A DNA stretch of 64,000 bases from NCBI GenBank assembly GCA_016787605.1, contig JAEUUE010000015.1, forward strand, positions 1 through 64,000, in the 5' to 3' direction. This stretch comes from Cyclobacteriaceae bacterium. GTDB taxonomy: Bacteria; Bacteroidota; Bacteroidia; Cytophagales; Cyclobacteriaceae. This document shows, in pieces, positions 47,701 through 55,883 of this stretch. How positions within the stretch are numbered: the first letter of the stretch is position 1; each line of letters starts with the position of its first letter. The position numbers were made by a program, and so were the translations under genes. Under the pieces are notes generated by a model. It did no database searches. It saw nothing but the letters and a program-made list of their open reading frames with translations, and was not told the origin of the DNA.

Positions 47701-48341
47701 GAAGCGGAAGGGACATGTTGTGCCGGCACCCCGATGAGACGGCTGGAGGCCGGAAACGACTTGGTGACTACCGCACCGGCACCGATCACGCTTTTTTCCC
47801 CCAACGTGATGCCCTGAAGGATGCGTGCGCCCGCCCCCACAAAGACTTCTTCCCCGAAGAGCACATTGCCTGAGATGCTGCACTGGGGCATTACGGAGCA
47901 GTAATCACTTAAACGACTGTCGTGACCCACTGTTGTAGCCAGGTTGATGATGGAAAATTCCCCTACAGAAATACCCGTGGTGAGGATCACACCGGCCGTG
48001 ATGATACAGCCACGGCCGAACTTGTTGGAAGGTGAGCCGAGTCGTGCTGTTGGATGAACTACTTGTGGGAATGATATCTTTCGATTGGTAATGGATGTCA
48101 CTACCTTCTTTCTCGTCGCCGGATCGGCAATTGCGACAACGACATCTATCGTCTCCGTCGTGGCATTCAGTTCCGTCATTCCGCCCAAGACAGGTAGCCC
48201 CTCAATTACAGCTCCCCTCTTCTCCCCGTCATCAAAAAAGCCTACCAGGTTCCACGTGTCAGCAGCCTGATTGATCTCCTGGATGAGCCAGGCCGTCTCC
48301 CGGCCGAATCCGCCGGCGCCGTAAACTGCGATGTCTTTCAT
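47697..48341 (-). CDS. PglD/NeuD-type sugar O/N-acetyltransferase
   Basis: The 214-residue enzyme has an N-terminal PglD_N Rossmann-like domain (IAVYGAGGFGRETAWLI) and a C-terminal left-handed beta-helix of hexapeptide repeats (IITAGVILTTGISVGEFSII; HDSRLSDYCSVMPQCSI). The catalytic His lies in VGHDSRL. PglD acetylates the 4-amino group of UDP-4-amino sugars. With the dehydratase, DegT and PglC-like enzymes here it completes a UDP-diacetylbacillosamine-like route. Directly upstream of xrtF with overlap. A nonad repeat precedes it. Confidence 0.9.
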   Translation of the reverse strand: MKDIAVYGAGGFGRETAWLIQEINQAADTWNLVGFFDDGEKRGAVIEGLPVLGGMTELNATTETIDVVVAIADPATRKKVVTSITNRKISFPQVVHPTARLGSPSNKFGRGCIITAGVILTTGISVGEFSIINLATTVGHDSRLSDYCSVMPQCSISGNVLFGEEVFVGAGARILQGITLGEKSVIGAGAVVTKSFPASSRLIGVPAQHVPSAS

Positions 48342-48351
48342 GAGCTCAGAA

Positions 48352-48433
48352 GGGAATTCCTAGAGTTCCAGAGGTTCCAAGGGTTCGAAAAGTTCCAGAG
48401 GTTCAACGGTTCAAGGTTCAACAGTTGGAAAGT
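48352..48433. repeat. Nonad repeat upstream of the acetyltransferase gene
   Basis: GGGAATTCC, TAGAGTTCC, AGAGGTTCC, AAGGGTTCG, AAAAGTTCC and AGAGGTTCA run in 9-base register and then decay into GGTTCAAGGTTCAACAGTT. It is the same word family as the array at 46643. The rest of the 160-base gap to 48501 shows nothing else recognisable. Confidence 0.8.
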
Positions 48434-48501
48434 TAGGGGATTTGTTTGGGAGGGCGAAACTCCGGAATGAAAACGTGGAGGCCGCGGACGTGGAGAACCA
48501 G

Positions 48502-49089
48502 TCAGTTGGAGCCGGTGAATGGTAGCTCTTCGAGGGAGGTGTCTTTCCGGAACGAAAGCAGCAGTTGAAAGGTCTTGAAGATGATCTTCAGGTCCACCCA
48601 GAAGGACTGGTGGTCGACGTACCAGTTATCCAGTTCGAACTTCTTCGTCCAGGGGATGCCGTGGCGGCCATTGACCTGGGCCCAGCCGGTGATCCCGGGC
48701 CTGACCGCAAATCGCTTCCGCTGTTCAGCCGAAAAGAGGGGTTGATAGGCGACCGGCAAAGGCCTCGGGCCCACCAGCGACATCTCCCCTTTCAGGACAT
48801 TCCAGAGTTGGGGAAGCTCATCGAGGCTGAGAAACCGGAGCATGGATCCCAAGACGAACTTCCTCTTATCCAGGGGCAGCTGCTCATCTTGTTTCAGGGT
48901 CCGGAATTTGTAAAGCACAAATGCCCTCTCATTCTTACCTAACCGCTCCTGCCGGAAGAACAGGGATCGCTCGCCGGTGAGGAGGTAAAGAAGTCCAACG
49001 AGCAGAAAGAGCCAGCTCAGCAGCACCAGCAGAATCGCTGCTGCGAGGGTATCCCCCAAACTCTTTATAAAAGAGTAGACTGAACTCAT
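48502..49089 (-). CDS. Initiating sugar phosphate transferase, PglC-like
   Basis: The 195-residue phosphoglycosyl transferase has one N-terminal membrane segment. FFRQERLGKNERAFVLYKFRT, SLDELPQLWNVLKGEMSLVG with the catalytic Asp-Glu pair, PRPL, and RPGITGWAQVNGRHGIPW follow. Short PglC-type enzymes move a sugar-1-phosphate, often diacetylbacillosamine, onto undecaprenyl phosphate on the inner membrane. It lies next to the PglD-like gene. A second, different transferase gene is 42 bases upstream. Confidence 0.92.
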   Translation of the reverse strand: MSSVYSFIKSLGDTLAAAILLVLLSWLFLLVGLLYLLTGERSLFFRQERLGKNERAFVLYKFRTLKQDEQLPLDKRKFVLGSMLRFLSLDELPQLWNVLKGEMSLVGPRPLPVAYQPLFSAEQRKRFAVRPGITGWAQVNGRHGIPWTKKFELDNWYVDHQSFWVDLKIIFKTFQLLLSFRKDTSLEELPFTGSN

Positions 49090-49090
49090 C

Positions 49091-49114
49091 TCTGCGCCTC
49101 CGCGCCTCTGCGGT
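49091..49114. repeat. Octad repeat between the two sugar transferase genes
   Basis: TCTGCGCC, TCCGCGCC and TCTGCGGT follow in 8-base steps and fill most of the 42-base gap. The family is the same as at 27015 and 33978. Confidence 0.5.
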
Positions 49115-49131
49115 TTACTACTTGCCTCATC

Positions 49132-49722
49132 CTATTTAAAGATATGAACGATTGTCAGCACAATGATCCTCACATCCGTCCAGAACGACTGCTCCCGGAT
49201 GTATTTGAGGTTCAGCTCCAGTTTCTTCGGGAGAATCTCCTTCACATAGAAGTCAATGGGATCCTGCTTCCCTTCGAGCAGCTCGTTTTCATTCCGGAAC
49301 TCCAGGGAGGCATAATCCGTAATCCCGGGGGTGACCTCGATTACCTTACGCTGATCTCCCTGGTAGAGATCCACAAATCGCTTCAACTCCGGCCGGGGGC
49401 CCACCAGCGACATCTCCCCTTTCAAGACATTGATCAGCTGGGGCAATTCATCCAGTTTAAACCGGCGCAGGAAGTACCCGACGGAGGTGATCCGTGGATC
49501 CCGCTGACCCACGGTAATCGCCGTGGCCTTGTCGGCCCCCACCCGCATAGTGCGGAACTTGAATAACCGGAAGATCATACCTCCCCTGCCCACCCGTTCC
49601 TGGAGGTAGAACACCGGGCCGCGGCTATCGACCTTGATAGCGGCGGCGAAAACCAAAAAAAATGGAGCCAGTATCACCAGCCCCACCGCGGAGACTACCA
49701 GGTCGAGAAGTCGTTTAGCCAT
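49132..49722 (-). CDS. Second sugar phosphate transferase (WcaJ/ExoY-core type)
   Basis: The 196-residue protein has an N-terminal hydrophobic helix (DLVVSAVGLVILAPFFLVF), YLQERVGRGGMIFRLFKFRTM, KLDELPQLINVLKGEMSLVG with the catalytic pair, PRPEL and TPGITDYASLEFRNE. The PGIT-D-YASL segment, in place of PGITGWAQVNG, differs from the neighbouring transferase and suggests another sugar or acceptor. Its ATG overlaps the stop of the upstream DegT gene by eight bases. It also catalyses the first membrane step of glycan synthesis. Confidence 0.9.
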   Translation of the reverse strand: MAKRLLDLVVSAVGLVILAPFFLVFAAAIKVDSRGPVFYLQERVGRGGMIFRLFKFRTMRVGADKATAITVGQRDPRITSVGYFLRRFKLDELPQLINVLKGEMSLVGPRPELKRFVDLYQGDQRKVIEVTPGITDYASLEFRNENELLEGKQDPIDFYVKEILPKKLELNLKYIREQSFWTDVRIIVLTIVHIFK

Positions 49723-50938
49723 TCCTCATCACCCCGTTGTATGCATCGACAACGGCATTCACAATGTATTCAATTTTTTTCTGATCCAGTTCGGGATAGA
49801 CCGGCAACGAGATTTCCCGCGAATACGAATCGTAGGCCACCGGGTATTCATGGATGGCATAGCCCCGCTCCCTGAAAACCGTAAGCAAGGGAAGCGGCTG
49901 GAAATGCACATTCACCGAAGCGCCCGTCGTTGAGATGCGGTCAATCATGGCATCCCGCTGCGACTCTGTAATTCCTTTTATTCGCAAGGCGTAGACATGG
50001 CAAGAAGAGGACTTCACCTCCGACTGGAACGGCGGAAGTTCGGACCAGGGATGTGGCGACAGCAAGGCATTATAGGTTTTGAAGACCCGTTCCCGCTCGG
50101 GCAGAATAAGCGATTGGTATTTGCGAAGTTGCGCCAGTCCGATGGCCGCACAGATATCGGGCATGTTCATCTTGAACCCAGGGTACACGATATCGTACTT
50201 CCAGCCGGCCCCCTGCGACTTGGCCAGCGCATCTTTGGTCTGGCCATTGAGAGACCAGAGCTTCAGGGTACGGTACACCTCCTCGTGGTCAAAGTCGGCC
50301 GCGGGGAGGTTGATACACATGGCGCCGCCTTCCGCCGTGGTGACGTTCTTCACCGCATGGAAGGAGAACACCGTGAAGTCGGCCCAGTTGCCCGTGGGCT
50401 TTCCGTGGTACGATGCGCCGATGCTGTGCGCCGCGTCGGAGAGGATCATCACCCGTCCGAGTTTTCGCTGGGTTTCAGTAGCCGGCGCAAACTGCTTTCG
50501 TATGGCAGGTTCGTTGACGATCTCAAGGATGGTCGTGTAGTCGCAGGGCCACCCGGCGATATCGACGGGGATAATAGCTTTCGTCCGTGCCGTGATCGCC
50601 TTCCGGACCGCTGCCGTATCCATATTGAAGTCTGTGCCGCAATCGACCATGACCGGTGTGGCACCCAGGTGCATGACGGCGAGTGCGGTGGCGGCATACG
50701 TATAGGCCGGGACAATCACCTCATCGCCGCGGGTAACCCCGTACCAATGAAGAAGCAACAGGAGGCCCGAGGTGGCCGAGTTGCAGCAGGCGACAGAGGA
50801 AACTCCGGTCTGCTCAGCGACCAGCTGTTCCAACGCCTTCACCCGCGGCCCGGAGGTGATCCATCCGGAATCCAGGGCGTCCATGACCTCCTTGCGGATG
50901 TCGTCGTCGATGAAGGGGGGTGAGAAGGAGATAATCAC
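49715..50938 (-). CDS. DegT/DnrJ/EryC1 family sugar aminotransferase (second)
   Basis: The 407-residue PLP enzyme has CCNSATSGLLLLLHWYGV, VPAYTYAATALAVMHLG, SDAAHSIGASYHG and the PLP Lys in FSFHAVKNVTTAEGGAM. It is longer than the other DegT here and has an ITSGPRVKALEQLV opening typical of the PglE/ArnB group. Either could provide the 4-amino group for bacillosamine-type synthesis, the other a second amino sugar. It starts with GTG at 50938, 42 bases after the SxtJ-like gene. Confidence 0.9.
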   Translation of the reverse strand: MIISFSPPFIDDDIRKEVMDALDSGWITSGPRVKALEQLVAEQTGVSSVACCNSATSGLLLLLHWYGVTRGDEVIVPAYTYAATALAVMHLGATPVMVDCGTDFNMDTAAVRKAITARTKAIIPVDIAGWPCDYTTILEIVNEPAIRKQFAPATETQRKLGRVMILSDAAHSIGASYHGKPTGNWADFTVFSFHAVKNVTTAEGGAMCINLPAADFDHEEVYRTLKLWSLNGQTKDALAKSQGAGWKYDIVYPGFKMNMPDICAAIGLAQLRKYQSLILPERERVFKTYNALLSPHPWSELPPFQSEVKSSSCHVYALRIKGITESQRDAMIDRISTTGASVNVHFQPLPLLTVFRERGYAIHEYPVAYDSYSREISLPVYPELDQKKIEYIVNAVVDAYNGVMRNG

Positions 50939-50980
50939 GCTTTCTTAACGAGTAGAATTTAACGAATGCGAACTCAATTC

Positions 50981-51352
50981 CTAGAAGGGGTTCTCAAGGT
51001 CCTTAGCTTCAAAAGTCCGGTGTCGCTGCCGAAACAGCGTTGGCGCATCTCGTAAATGTATTTGCAGTGGATCTCCCTTCCTGAACAAGCTTGATACTCC
51101 TGCAATCGGCCAGAGAAACAAAAAGAAAACGAGCGTCAGTAGTATGTTGGGAATAATTAATCCAAGAATGTGGGCCAGTTTCATCCAGACCGAATCAATG
51201 TGCTGTGCGATACGGCTTGACAAAAGGGAAACTATACCGACAGAAAGACTTGCATAAAGCCAACCGGGATGTTGCGTTACCCAAAAAACAAGCATCAACC
51301 CAACGGTAATCACGAGTACCGTCTGAATCGCCTTCTGTTCCTTGTTTTTCAT
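50981..51352 (-). CDS. SxtJ-like small membrane protein
   Basis: The 123-residue protein has four hydrophobic stretches (TVLVITVGLMLVFWV, WLYASLSVGIVSLLS, ILGLIIPNILLTLVFFLFLW, PIAGVSSLF) and a basic C-terminus ending in a Pro-Phe. It matches the SxtJ-type proteins that accompany a carbamoyltransferase and DUF5989 protein in glycan and toxin clusters; their role is unknown. The ATG at 51352 is two bases after the DUF5989 stop. In-frame sequence upstream of that ATG is the antisense of nothing conserved and was excluded. Confidence 0.82.
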   Translation of the reverse strand: MKNKEQKAIQTVLVITVGLMLVFWVTQHPGWLYASLSVGIVSLLSSRIAQHIDSVWMKLAHILGLIIPNILLTLVFFLFLWPIAGVSSLFRKGDPLQIHLRDAPTLFRQRHRTFEAKDLENPF

Positions 51353-51354
51353 TA

Positions 51355-51504
51355 CTAAAACAGTGTGTAAATAAAAGGAGCTAAAGCACTTCCGCCGCCG
51401 AAGACAATCAATAACCCCAAGAGTAACAACACAATGATAATCGGTGTAAGCCAGTACTTTTTCCTGTGCTTCATAAACATCCACAAATCTTCAAGGAATT
51501 CCAT
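51355..51504 (-). CDS. DUF5989 family mini membrane protein
   Basis: This 49-residue gene encodes an N-terminal amphipathic stretch MEFLEDLWMFMKHRKKYWL, one membrane helix (PIIIVLLLLGLLIVF) and a GGGSALAPFIYTLF end. The pattern is that of DUF5989, always found between carbamoyltransferase and SxtJ-like genes. It ends two bases before the SxtJ ATG, and its ATG lies one base beyond the carbamoyltransferase stop. Function is unknown; it could hold the enzyme at the membrane. Confidence 0.88.
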   Translation of the reverse strand: MEFLEDLWMFMKHRKKYWLTPIIIVLLLLGLLIVFGGGSALAPFIYTLF

Positions 51505-51505
51505 T

Positions 51506-53371
51506 TTAATCAGGTTTAAAATTATGCCTCCAGCGTTCGCGATTATGCCAATCCGGTTGATCCTCTTTCAGGTAAACATACTGGCCAATGACAAGAACAT
51601 CCATCTCGGTGCTCATAAAGCAGCGATAAGCGTCTTCCGGGGTGCACACAATAGGCTCGCCACGCACATTAAAGCTAGTATTGACGACTACTCCATAGCC
51701 CGTAAGCTCTTTGAATGAATTGATTAGCTGCCAATACAGAGGATTTGTTTCGCGATGTACCGTTTGAACACGTGCGGAGAAATCAAGATGGGTAACCGAC
51801 TGGATATCGCTGCGCATGTAATACAACCGATCCCATAGGGACTGCTTATGGTAATCAGCTGGCAAAGGGAATCTCCTTCTTTCCTGAACCGGCGCCACGA
51901 GCAGCATATACGGAGAAGGGGAACTTAACGTAAAGTAGGCCTCTGTATCTTCCGCCAATACGGACGGCGCAAAAGGACGGAAGCCTTCACGATACTTGAT
52001 TTTGAGGTTAAGTTTCCTTTGCATTTCCGGATTGCGTGGGTCTCCCAAAATGCTACGATTGCCCAAGGCGCGGGGACCGAACTCCATTCTTCCCTGGAAC
52101 CAGCCCACAACATTTCCCTGTGCGAGTTTATTGGCGGTCAACCGGGTCAACTCCCCAGAATCCTGAATCCGGGTATACACAGCTTTCACTTTTCGACTCA
52201 TCAACTCAATCTCCTTATCGGAATAGGAAGGCCCCAAATACGAACCCTTCATAGTGTCATAAAATCCTGGCTGTACGCGCTCTTCACCGAAATAGATGTG
52301 ACTTGCCGCCAGGGCTGCTCCTAAAGCGCCCCCGGCATCTCCTGCGGCCGGTTGAATGTAGATGTCATGAAACAGATTCTCTCGCAAAAGCTTACCATTA
52401 GCCACACAGTTGAGGGCTACTCCTCCTGCCAAACAAACCTTATCAGCCCCCGTCAACCGCTTTGCCTCGTGGGCCAACTTCAGGACAATTTCCTCCGTTA
52501 CCTGTTGGATCGCAAGGGCCAGATTACAATGACGTTGCTGCAACTCACCTTCCGGGGTCCTTCGGGGGAAACCGAACAGCTTCTGCCACTTCCTTTCATG
52601 CACCATACGTAGGCCGGTAGCATAATTGAACATGGATTGATTTAACCAAACCGATCCGTCCTCTTTAATGGCCACTACGTGCGCCTTGATCAGATCCACA
52701 AACTTTCGGGTTTCATCGGCATTCGGATTGCCATAAGGCGCAAGGCCCATCAATTTGTACTCGCCTGAGTTGACGGTAAACCCGAGGTAATAGGTAAACG
52801 CACTATATAATAGTCCCACAGAATGGGGAAACTCTAATTCTCTAAAAAACTCAATCTTCCTTCCTTGGCCCCTGCCGATAGCTGTTGTACACCATTCCCC
52901 CACCCCGTCAACCGTTACGATAGCAGCTGTGTCAAAGCCGGAGGCGTAGAATGCACTGGCAGCATGTGATAGGTGATGCTCAGGAAAAAGTAACTTCAAT
53001 TTGTTACGATCGTAGGGCTCAACTTCCCGGAGGCCCTGATAGAGCAACCTCTTTAAGAACATTTTTTCGCGCAGCCAAACCGGAATAGCTTTGAGAAAAG
53101 AAACCAGGCCCCTAGGAGAAAAAGCATAGTAGGTTTCAAGCAATCGCTCAAATTTCAATAACGGCTTGTCGTAAAATACAACAGCATCCAATTCATTGAT
53201 ATGAAGTCCAGCCTCATCAAGACAATACTGAACTGAATTTCGAGGAAAACTGGGAGTGTGTTTTTCTCGTGTAAACCGTTCTTCCTGCGCAGCTGCAATA
53301 ATCTCCCCACCCACTACAACAGCAGCTGCTGAATCGTGATAGAAGGCCGAAATTCCCAGAATTTTTTTCAT
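51506..53371 (-). CDS. NodU/CmcH-type O-carbamoyltransferase
   Basis: The 621-residue enzyme has an N-terminal YrdC-unrelated ASKHA-like (Kae1-type) domain with GISAFYHDSAAAVV (His12), HHLSHAASAF and TVDGVGEW. A C-terminal carbamoyltransferase domain with GRMEFGPRALGNRSILGDPR and VVNTSFNVRGEPIVC follows. It should transfer carbamoyl from carbamoyl phosphate, with ATP, to a hydroxyl of a glycan. DUF5989 and SxtJ-like genes follow directly. Its ATG overlaps the stop of the methyltransferase gene by four bases. Confidence 0.93.
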   Translation of the reverse strand: MKKILGISAFYHDSAAAVVVGGEIIAAAQEERFTREKHTPSFPRNSVQYCLDEAGLHINELDAVVFYDKPLLKFERLLETYYAFSPRGLVSFLKAIPVWLREKMFLKRLLYQGLREVEPYDRNKLKLLFPEHHLSHAASAFYASGFDTAAIVTVDGVGEWCTTAIGRGQGRKIEFFRELEFPHSVGLLYSAFTYYLGFTVNSGEYKLMGLAPYGNPNADETRKFVDLIKAHVVAIKEDGSVWLNQSMFNYATGLRMVHERKWQKLFGFPRRTPEGELQQRHCNLALAIQQVTEEIVLKLAHEAKRLTGADKVCLAGGVALNCVANGKLLRENLFHDIYIQPAAGDAGGALGAALAASHIYFGEERVQPGFYDTMKGSYLGPSYSDKEIELMSRKVKAVYTRIQDSGELTRLTANKLAQGNVVGWFQGRMEFGPRALGNRSILGDPRNPEMQRKLNLKIKYREGFRPFAPSVLAEDTEAYFTLSSPSPYMLLVAPVQERRRFPLPADYHKQSLWDRLYYMRSDIQSVTHLDFSARVQTVHRETNPLYWQLINSFKELTGYGVVVNTSFNVRGEPIVCTPEDAYRCFMSTEMDVLVIGQYVYLKEDQPDWHNRERWRHNFKPD

Positions 53372-54207
53372 CCTTTATCTAAAACTACCATGATATTGCC
53401 AGCCGTCAACTCCTCCTCCGAAAATATCCTAAAATCCTCATGGATCCTTTCCGGCAATTTTTGCCCAGGGCGAGCCGACTTGTACGATAGGTAACGAACC
53501 CGGAATCCGCAATGCTTAAACATGTCGATATACTGAGGGAGCCGCCATCGGTTATGATAATCAAAACGCGTTTGAATGCTATCCCACATCCCCTGTGAAT
53601 ATCGGAGAAAATCCCAAAGCGACAGCGAGTGATCGGAATAAGCCCGGTGATCGCTCGGTGAAATCTGATGTATAACAAATCCTCCATGCTTCAAATAGGA
53701 GTAGGCCTGTTGATGAATTGACTTCAGATCAGCAGGCGAAACGTGCTCGAGTACATTGCGCGAAACCAGCACATCCAAGTCGGATAAGTCTGCCATCTCC
53801 AGAATGTTGGTTTGAGGGAAGTACCGGACCGAGCGAGGAAGATGATTTGGTAACGAAATACCCTTTCTACTGCTAATGAAACGATTATACTCTCTGATTC
53901 TTCCGGCCTGGAAATGGGCGTTAATATCAAAAGTCAAAACTTCTGCTGCCTGGTGATCAAAAACAAGTTCATACGGCAACACGGGTAGCCAACCTGATCC
54001 TATTTCCACGACCCGCTTACCAGCAAAAGCAAATCCCTGCTCGGCCGCCAGCTTAACAAATCGGTTGACTGTATCCATCTGGCTCGTATACTCTGCTTCA
54101 ATCGACTTTGCTATCGCGTTCTGAAACCGGTGATAGATATAATCGCCCCACTTTGTAGGGAGTTGTTGCAGCAACTTAAAAACTAGGCTCTTCAGACGGT
54201 GGTTCAT
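53368..54207 (-). CDS. SAM-dependent methyltransferase, class I
   Basis: The 279-residue protein has a Rossmann methyltransferase core: motif I GKRVVEIGSGWLPVLPYEL, acidic loop TFDINAHF, and a later DLDVLVSRNVLEHVSP followed by LKHGGFVIHQISPSDH. The SRNVLEHVSP motif is that of glycan or lipid methyltransferases. The ATG at 54207 creates an ATGA overlap with the upstream glycosyltransferase; a longer in-frame reading would run over that gene. The substrate is probably a sugar of the surface glycan. Confidence 0.85.
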   Translation of the reverse strand: MNHRLKSLVFKLLQQLPTKWGDYIYHRFQNAIAKSIEAEYTSQMDTVNRFVKLAAEQGFAFAGKRVVEIGSGWLPVLPYELVFDHQAAEVLTFDINAHFQAGRIREYNRFISSRKGISLPNHLPRSVRYFPQTNILEMADLSDLDVLVSRNVLEHVSPADLKSIHQQAYSYLKHGGFVIHQISPSDHRAYSDHSLSLWDFLRYSQGMWDSIQTRFDYHNRWRLPQYIDMFKHCGFRVRYLSYKSARPGQKLPERIHEDFRIFSEEELTAGNIMVVLDKG

Positions 54208-55151
54208 AATGTTGGCTTTCGGAACAACCCAACCCAGAAACCTAATCCGTAGGCGATATGTAATGTGGGGTATACGGCAATCATCGCAATTCGAACAGGC
54301 CACGAGTCTCCGCGCCGGACATAGCCAATTGTAAACAAAACATACGTGACCAGTGGAGAAAAGGCCCACGCTCGTAGTAGCCCAATCAAGAAAGGCAATG
54401 ACAGCAAATAGGCAACAAATAGTGCAGGTATAAGATGCCGCAACCGAAGTTGTGATCTTACTTTTTGCAAAACCAGGGGTTTAAACAACCCGTAGCCAAA
54501 ATACTGGGTAAAGAGGCTACGCACTGAATTGCGTGGATAATAGATCGATCGAATAACGGGGCTCTGGTAAATTTTGAGGCCAGCAGCCTTCGCCCGGTAA
54601 TGAAATTCATCGTCTTGGTTACGCCACATCTGCTCATCAAAATGACCAATCTTCTCAAACACGCTCCGCTTCCACGCCCCCAGATAAACAGAATCGGTCA
54701 GACCTTCATACTCTTCAAAATGGAAACTGCTGTTGCCCACCCCAAAACGGGAAGAAGTGGCTTTAGCCACCGCTCTTTGAAACGAATTCTCGCCCACTGC
54801 GCGCATCGGTCCACCGACTATATCGGCTCCAGTCCTTGCAAACGTGGCAAGCACAGCCGTCAGGTAGTCGGGCGCATAGGCGGTGTGGGCATCCCAGCGA
54901 ACTATGTAATCACCCTTGCAGTGTGGTAGAGCAAGATTGAGAGCATAAGGAACATACCGGTTCGGATTCTCCAGCAGTCGTACCGACGAATCTTTCCGCA
55001 TATAATCGGAAACAATCGCGCATGTCCGGTCGGTAGACCCGCCGTCTATTACAAGCAACTCCTTTTCCACAGGCGCCATTTTCGAGTACGTCTCAAGCAG
55101 GAAACCTACGTAACCCTCTTCATTAAAAACAGGACAGATTATACTGATCAT
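54204..55151 (-). CDS. Glycosyltransferase family 2, membrane-anchored
   Basis: The 315-residue GT-A enzyme begins ISIICPVFNEEGYVGFLLETY, has VIDGGSTDRT, the metal-binding WDAHTAY (in place of DxD), GAWKRSVFEKIGHFDEQM and WRNQDDEFHYRAKAAG. A C-terminal set of three hydrophobic segments follows. The ExoA-like layout suggests that it extends a lipid-linked glycan on the cytoplasmic face of the inner membrane. It is three bases from the methyltransferase gene upstream and overlaps the one downstream. Confidence 0.9.
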   Translation of the reverse strand: MISIICPVFNEEGYVGFLLETYSKMAPVEKELLVIDGGSTDRTCAIVSDYMRKDSSVRLLENPNRYVPYALNLALPHCKGDYIVRWDAHTAYAPDYLTAVLATFARTGADIVGGPMRAVGENSFQRAVAKATSSRFGVGNSSFHFEEYEGLTDSVYLGAWKRSVFEKIGHFDEQMWRNQDDEFHYRAKAAGLKIYQSPVIRSIYYPRNSVRSLFTQYFGYGLFKPLVLQKVRSQLRLRHLIPALFVAYLLSLPFLIGLLRAWAFSPLVTYVLFTIGYVRRGDSWPVRIAMIAVYPTLHIAYGLGFWVGLFRKPTL

Positions 55152-55154
55152 TCC

Positions 55155-55883
55155 TTACTTGCTCGCAACACCGCCACCCACATAGCACCAACGCTTTGGA
55201 AGAAACACAATAGCCGTCTTATTGACAACGTTAATAATCCAGGAAAAGAGGCTACTTTTTCCTCCAAAAGAAAGAAAGCCAAATGGGACAAAATCAAACG
55301 AACGAAAATCCGAAAATAAATACCGGTATTCTTCTAATGATAAATACCTCCAATTCCTACGCAGCCTCCTGTCCCTATGCAATAGCATGTGCAGTGGTGA
55401 CCCCTGGAGATTTTCGGCCGACAAAAAGACTCCACCTGTTTTAAGAATTCGTCTAATCTCCGCAACCGCTCGATATTGATTCTCAAGTGTTCGACTCCCC
55501 CTATCCTGATAGTGAAACTTGAGTCCGCCTAATACTGATTTTGCTGCTACTATATCGAAAGAATCCTTGCCAAATGGCAGCCGGAATACATCTAACTGTT
55601 CATACTGAATTCTATCTTGAACATTGTATTTCGCATGCAGCTCCTTTGCCCGAACAGAGGGGGGCTTTATATCCGAACAAACCACCTGAAACCCGAGCAG
55701 GGCAAACCAGAGACTCAAACCACCATTTCGCTCACCAATACATAAAACTCTTGTATTCATTACATCAAACTGTTGGAGTGTCGGTGTCCATACGGCAAGG
55801 CATTGTGCCCACACGTTGACGTCCCATTCGATGATGTCATGGATCAACTCTTGCGTTAAAGAAACTGGCAAAGGTCTAATCAT
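55155..55883 (-). CDS. SAM-dependent methyltransferase, class I
   Basis: The 242-residue protein has motif I RVLCIGERNGGLSLWFALLG, motif II CSDIKPPS, DVFRLPFGKDSFDIVAAKSV and LKTGGVFLSAENLQG, a methyltransferase fold. The core follows an N-terminal helical stretch of about 40 residues. The ATG at 55883 overlaps the upstream gene by eight bases; a TTG at 55898 is less likely. It is the second methyltransferase of the locus and unlike the first. Substrate unknown. Confidence 0.8.
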   Translation of the reverse strand: MIRPLPVSLTQELIHDIIEWDVNVWAQCLAVWTPTLQQFDVMNTRVLCIGERNGGLSLWFALLGFQVVCSDIKPPSVRAKELHAKYNVQDRIQYEQLDVFRLPFGKDSFDIVAAKSVLGGLKFHYQDRGSRTLENQYRAVAEIRRILKTGGVFLSAENLQGSPLHMLLHRDRRLRRNWRYLSLEEYRYLFSDFRSFDFVPFGFLSFGGKSSLFSWIINVVNKTAIVFLPKRWCYVGGGVASK

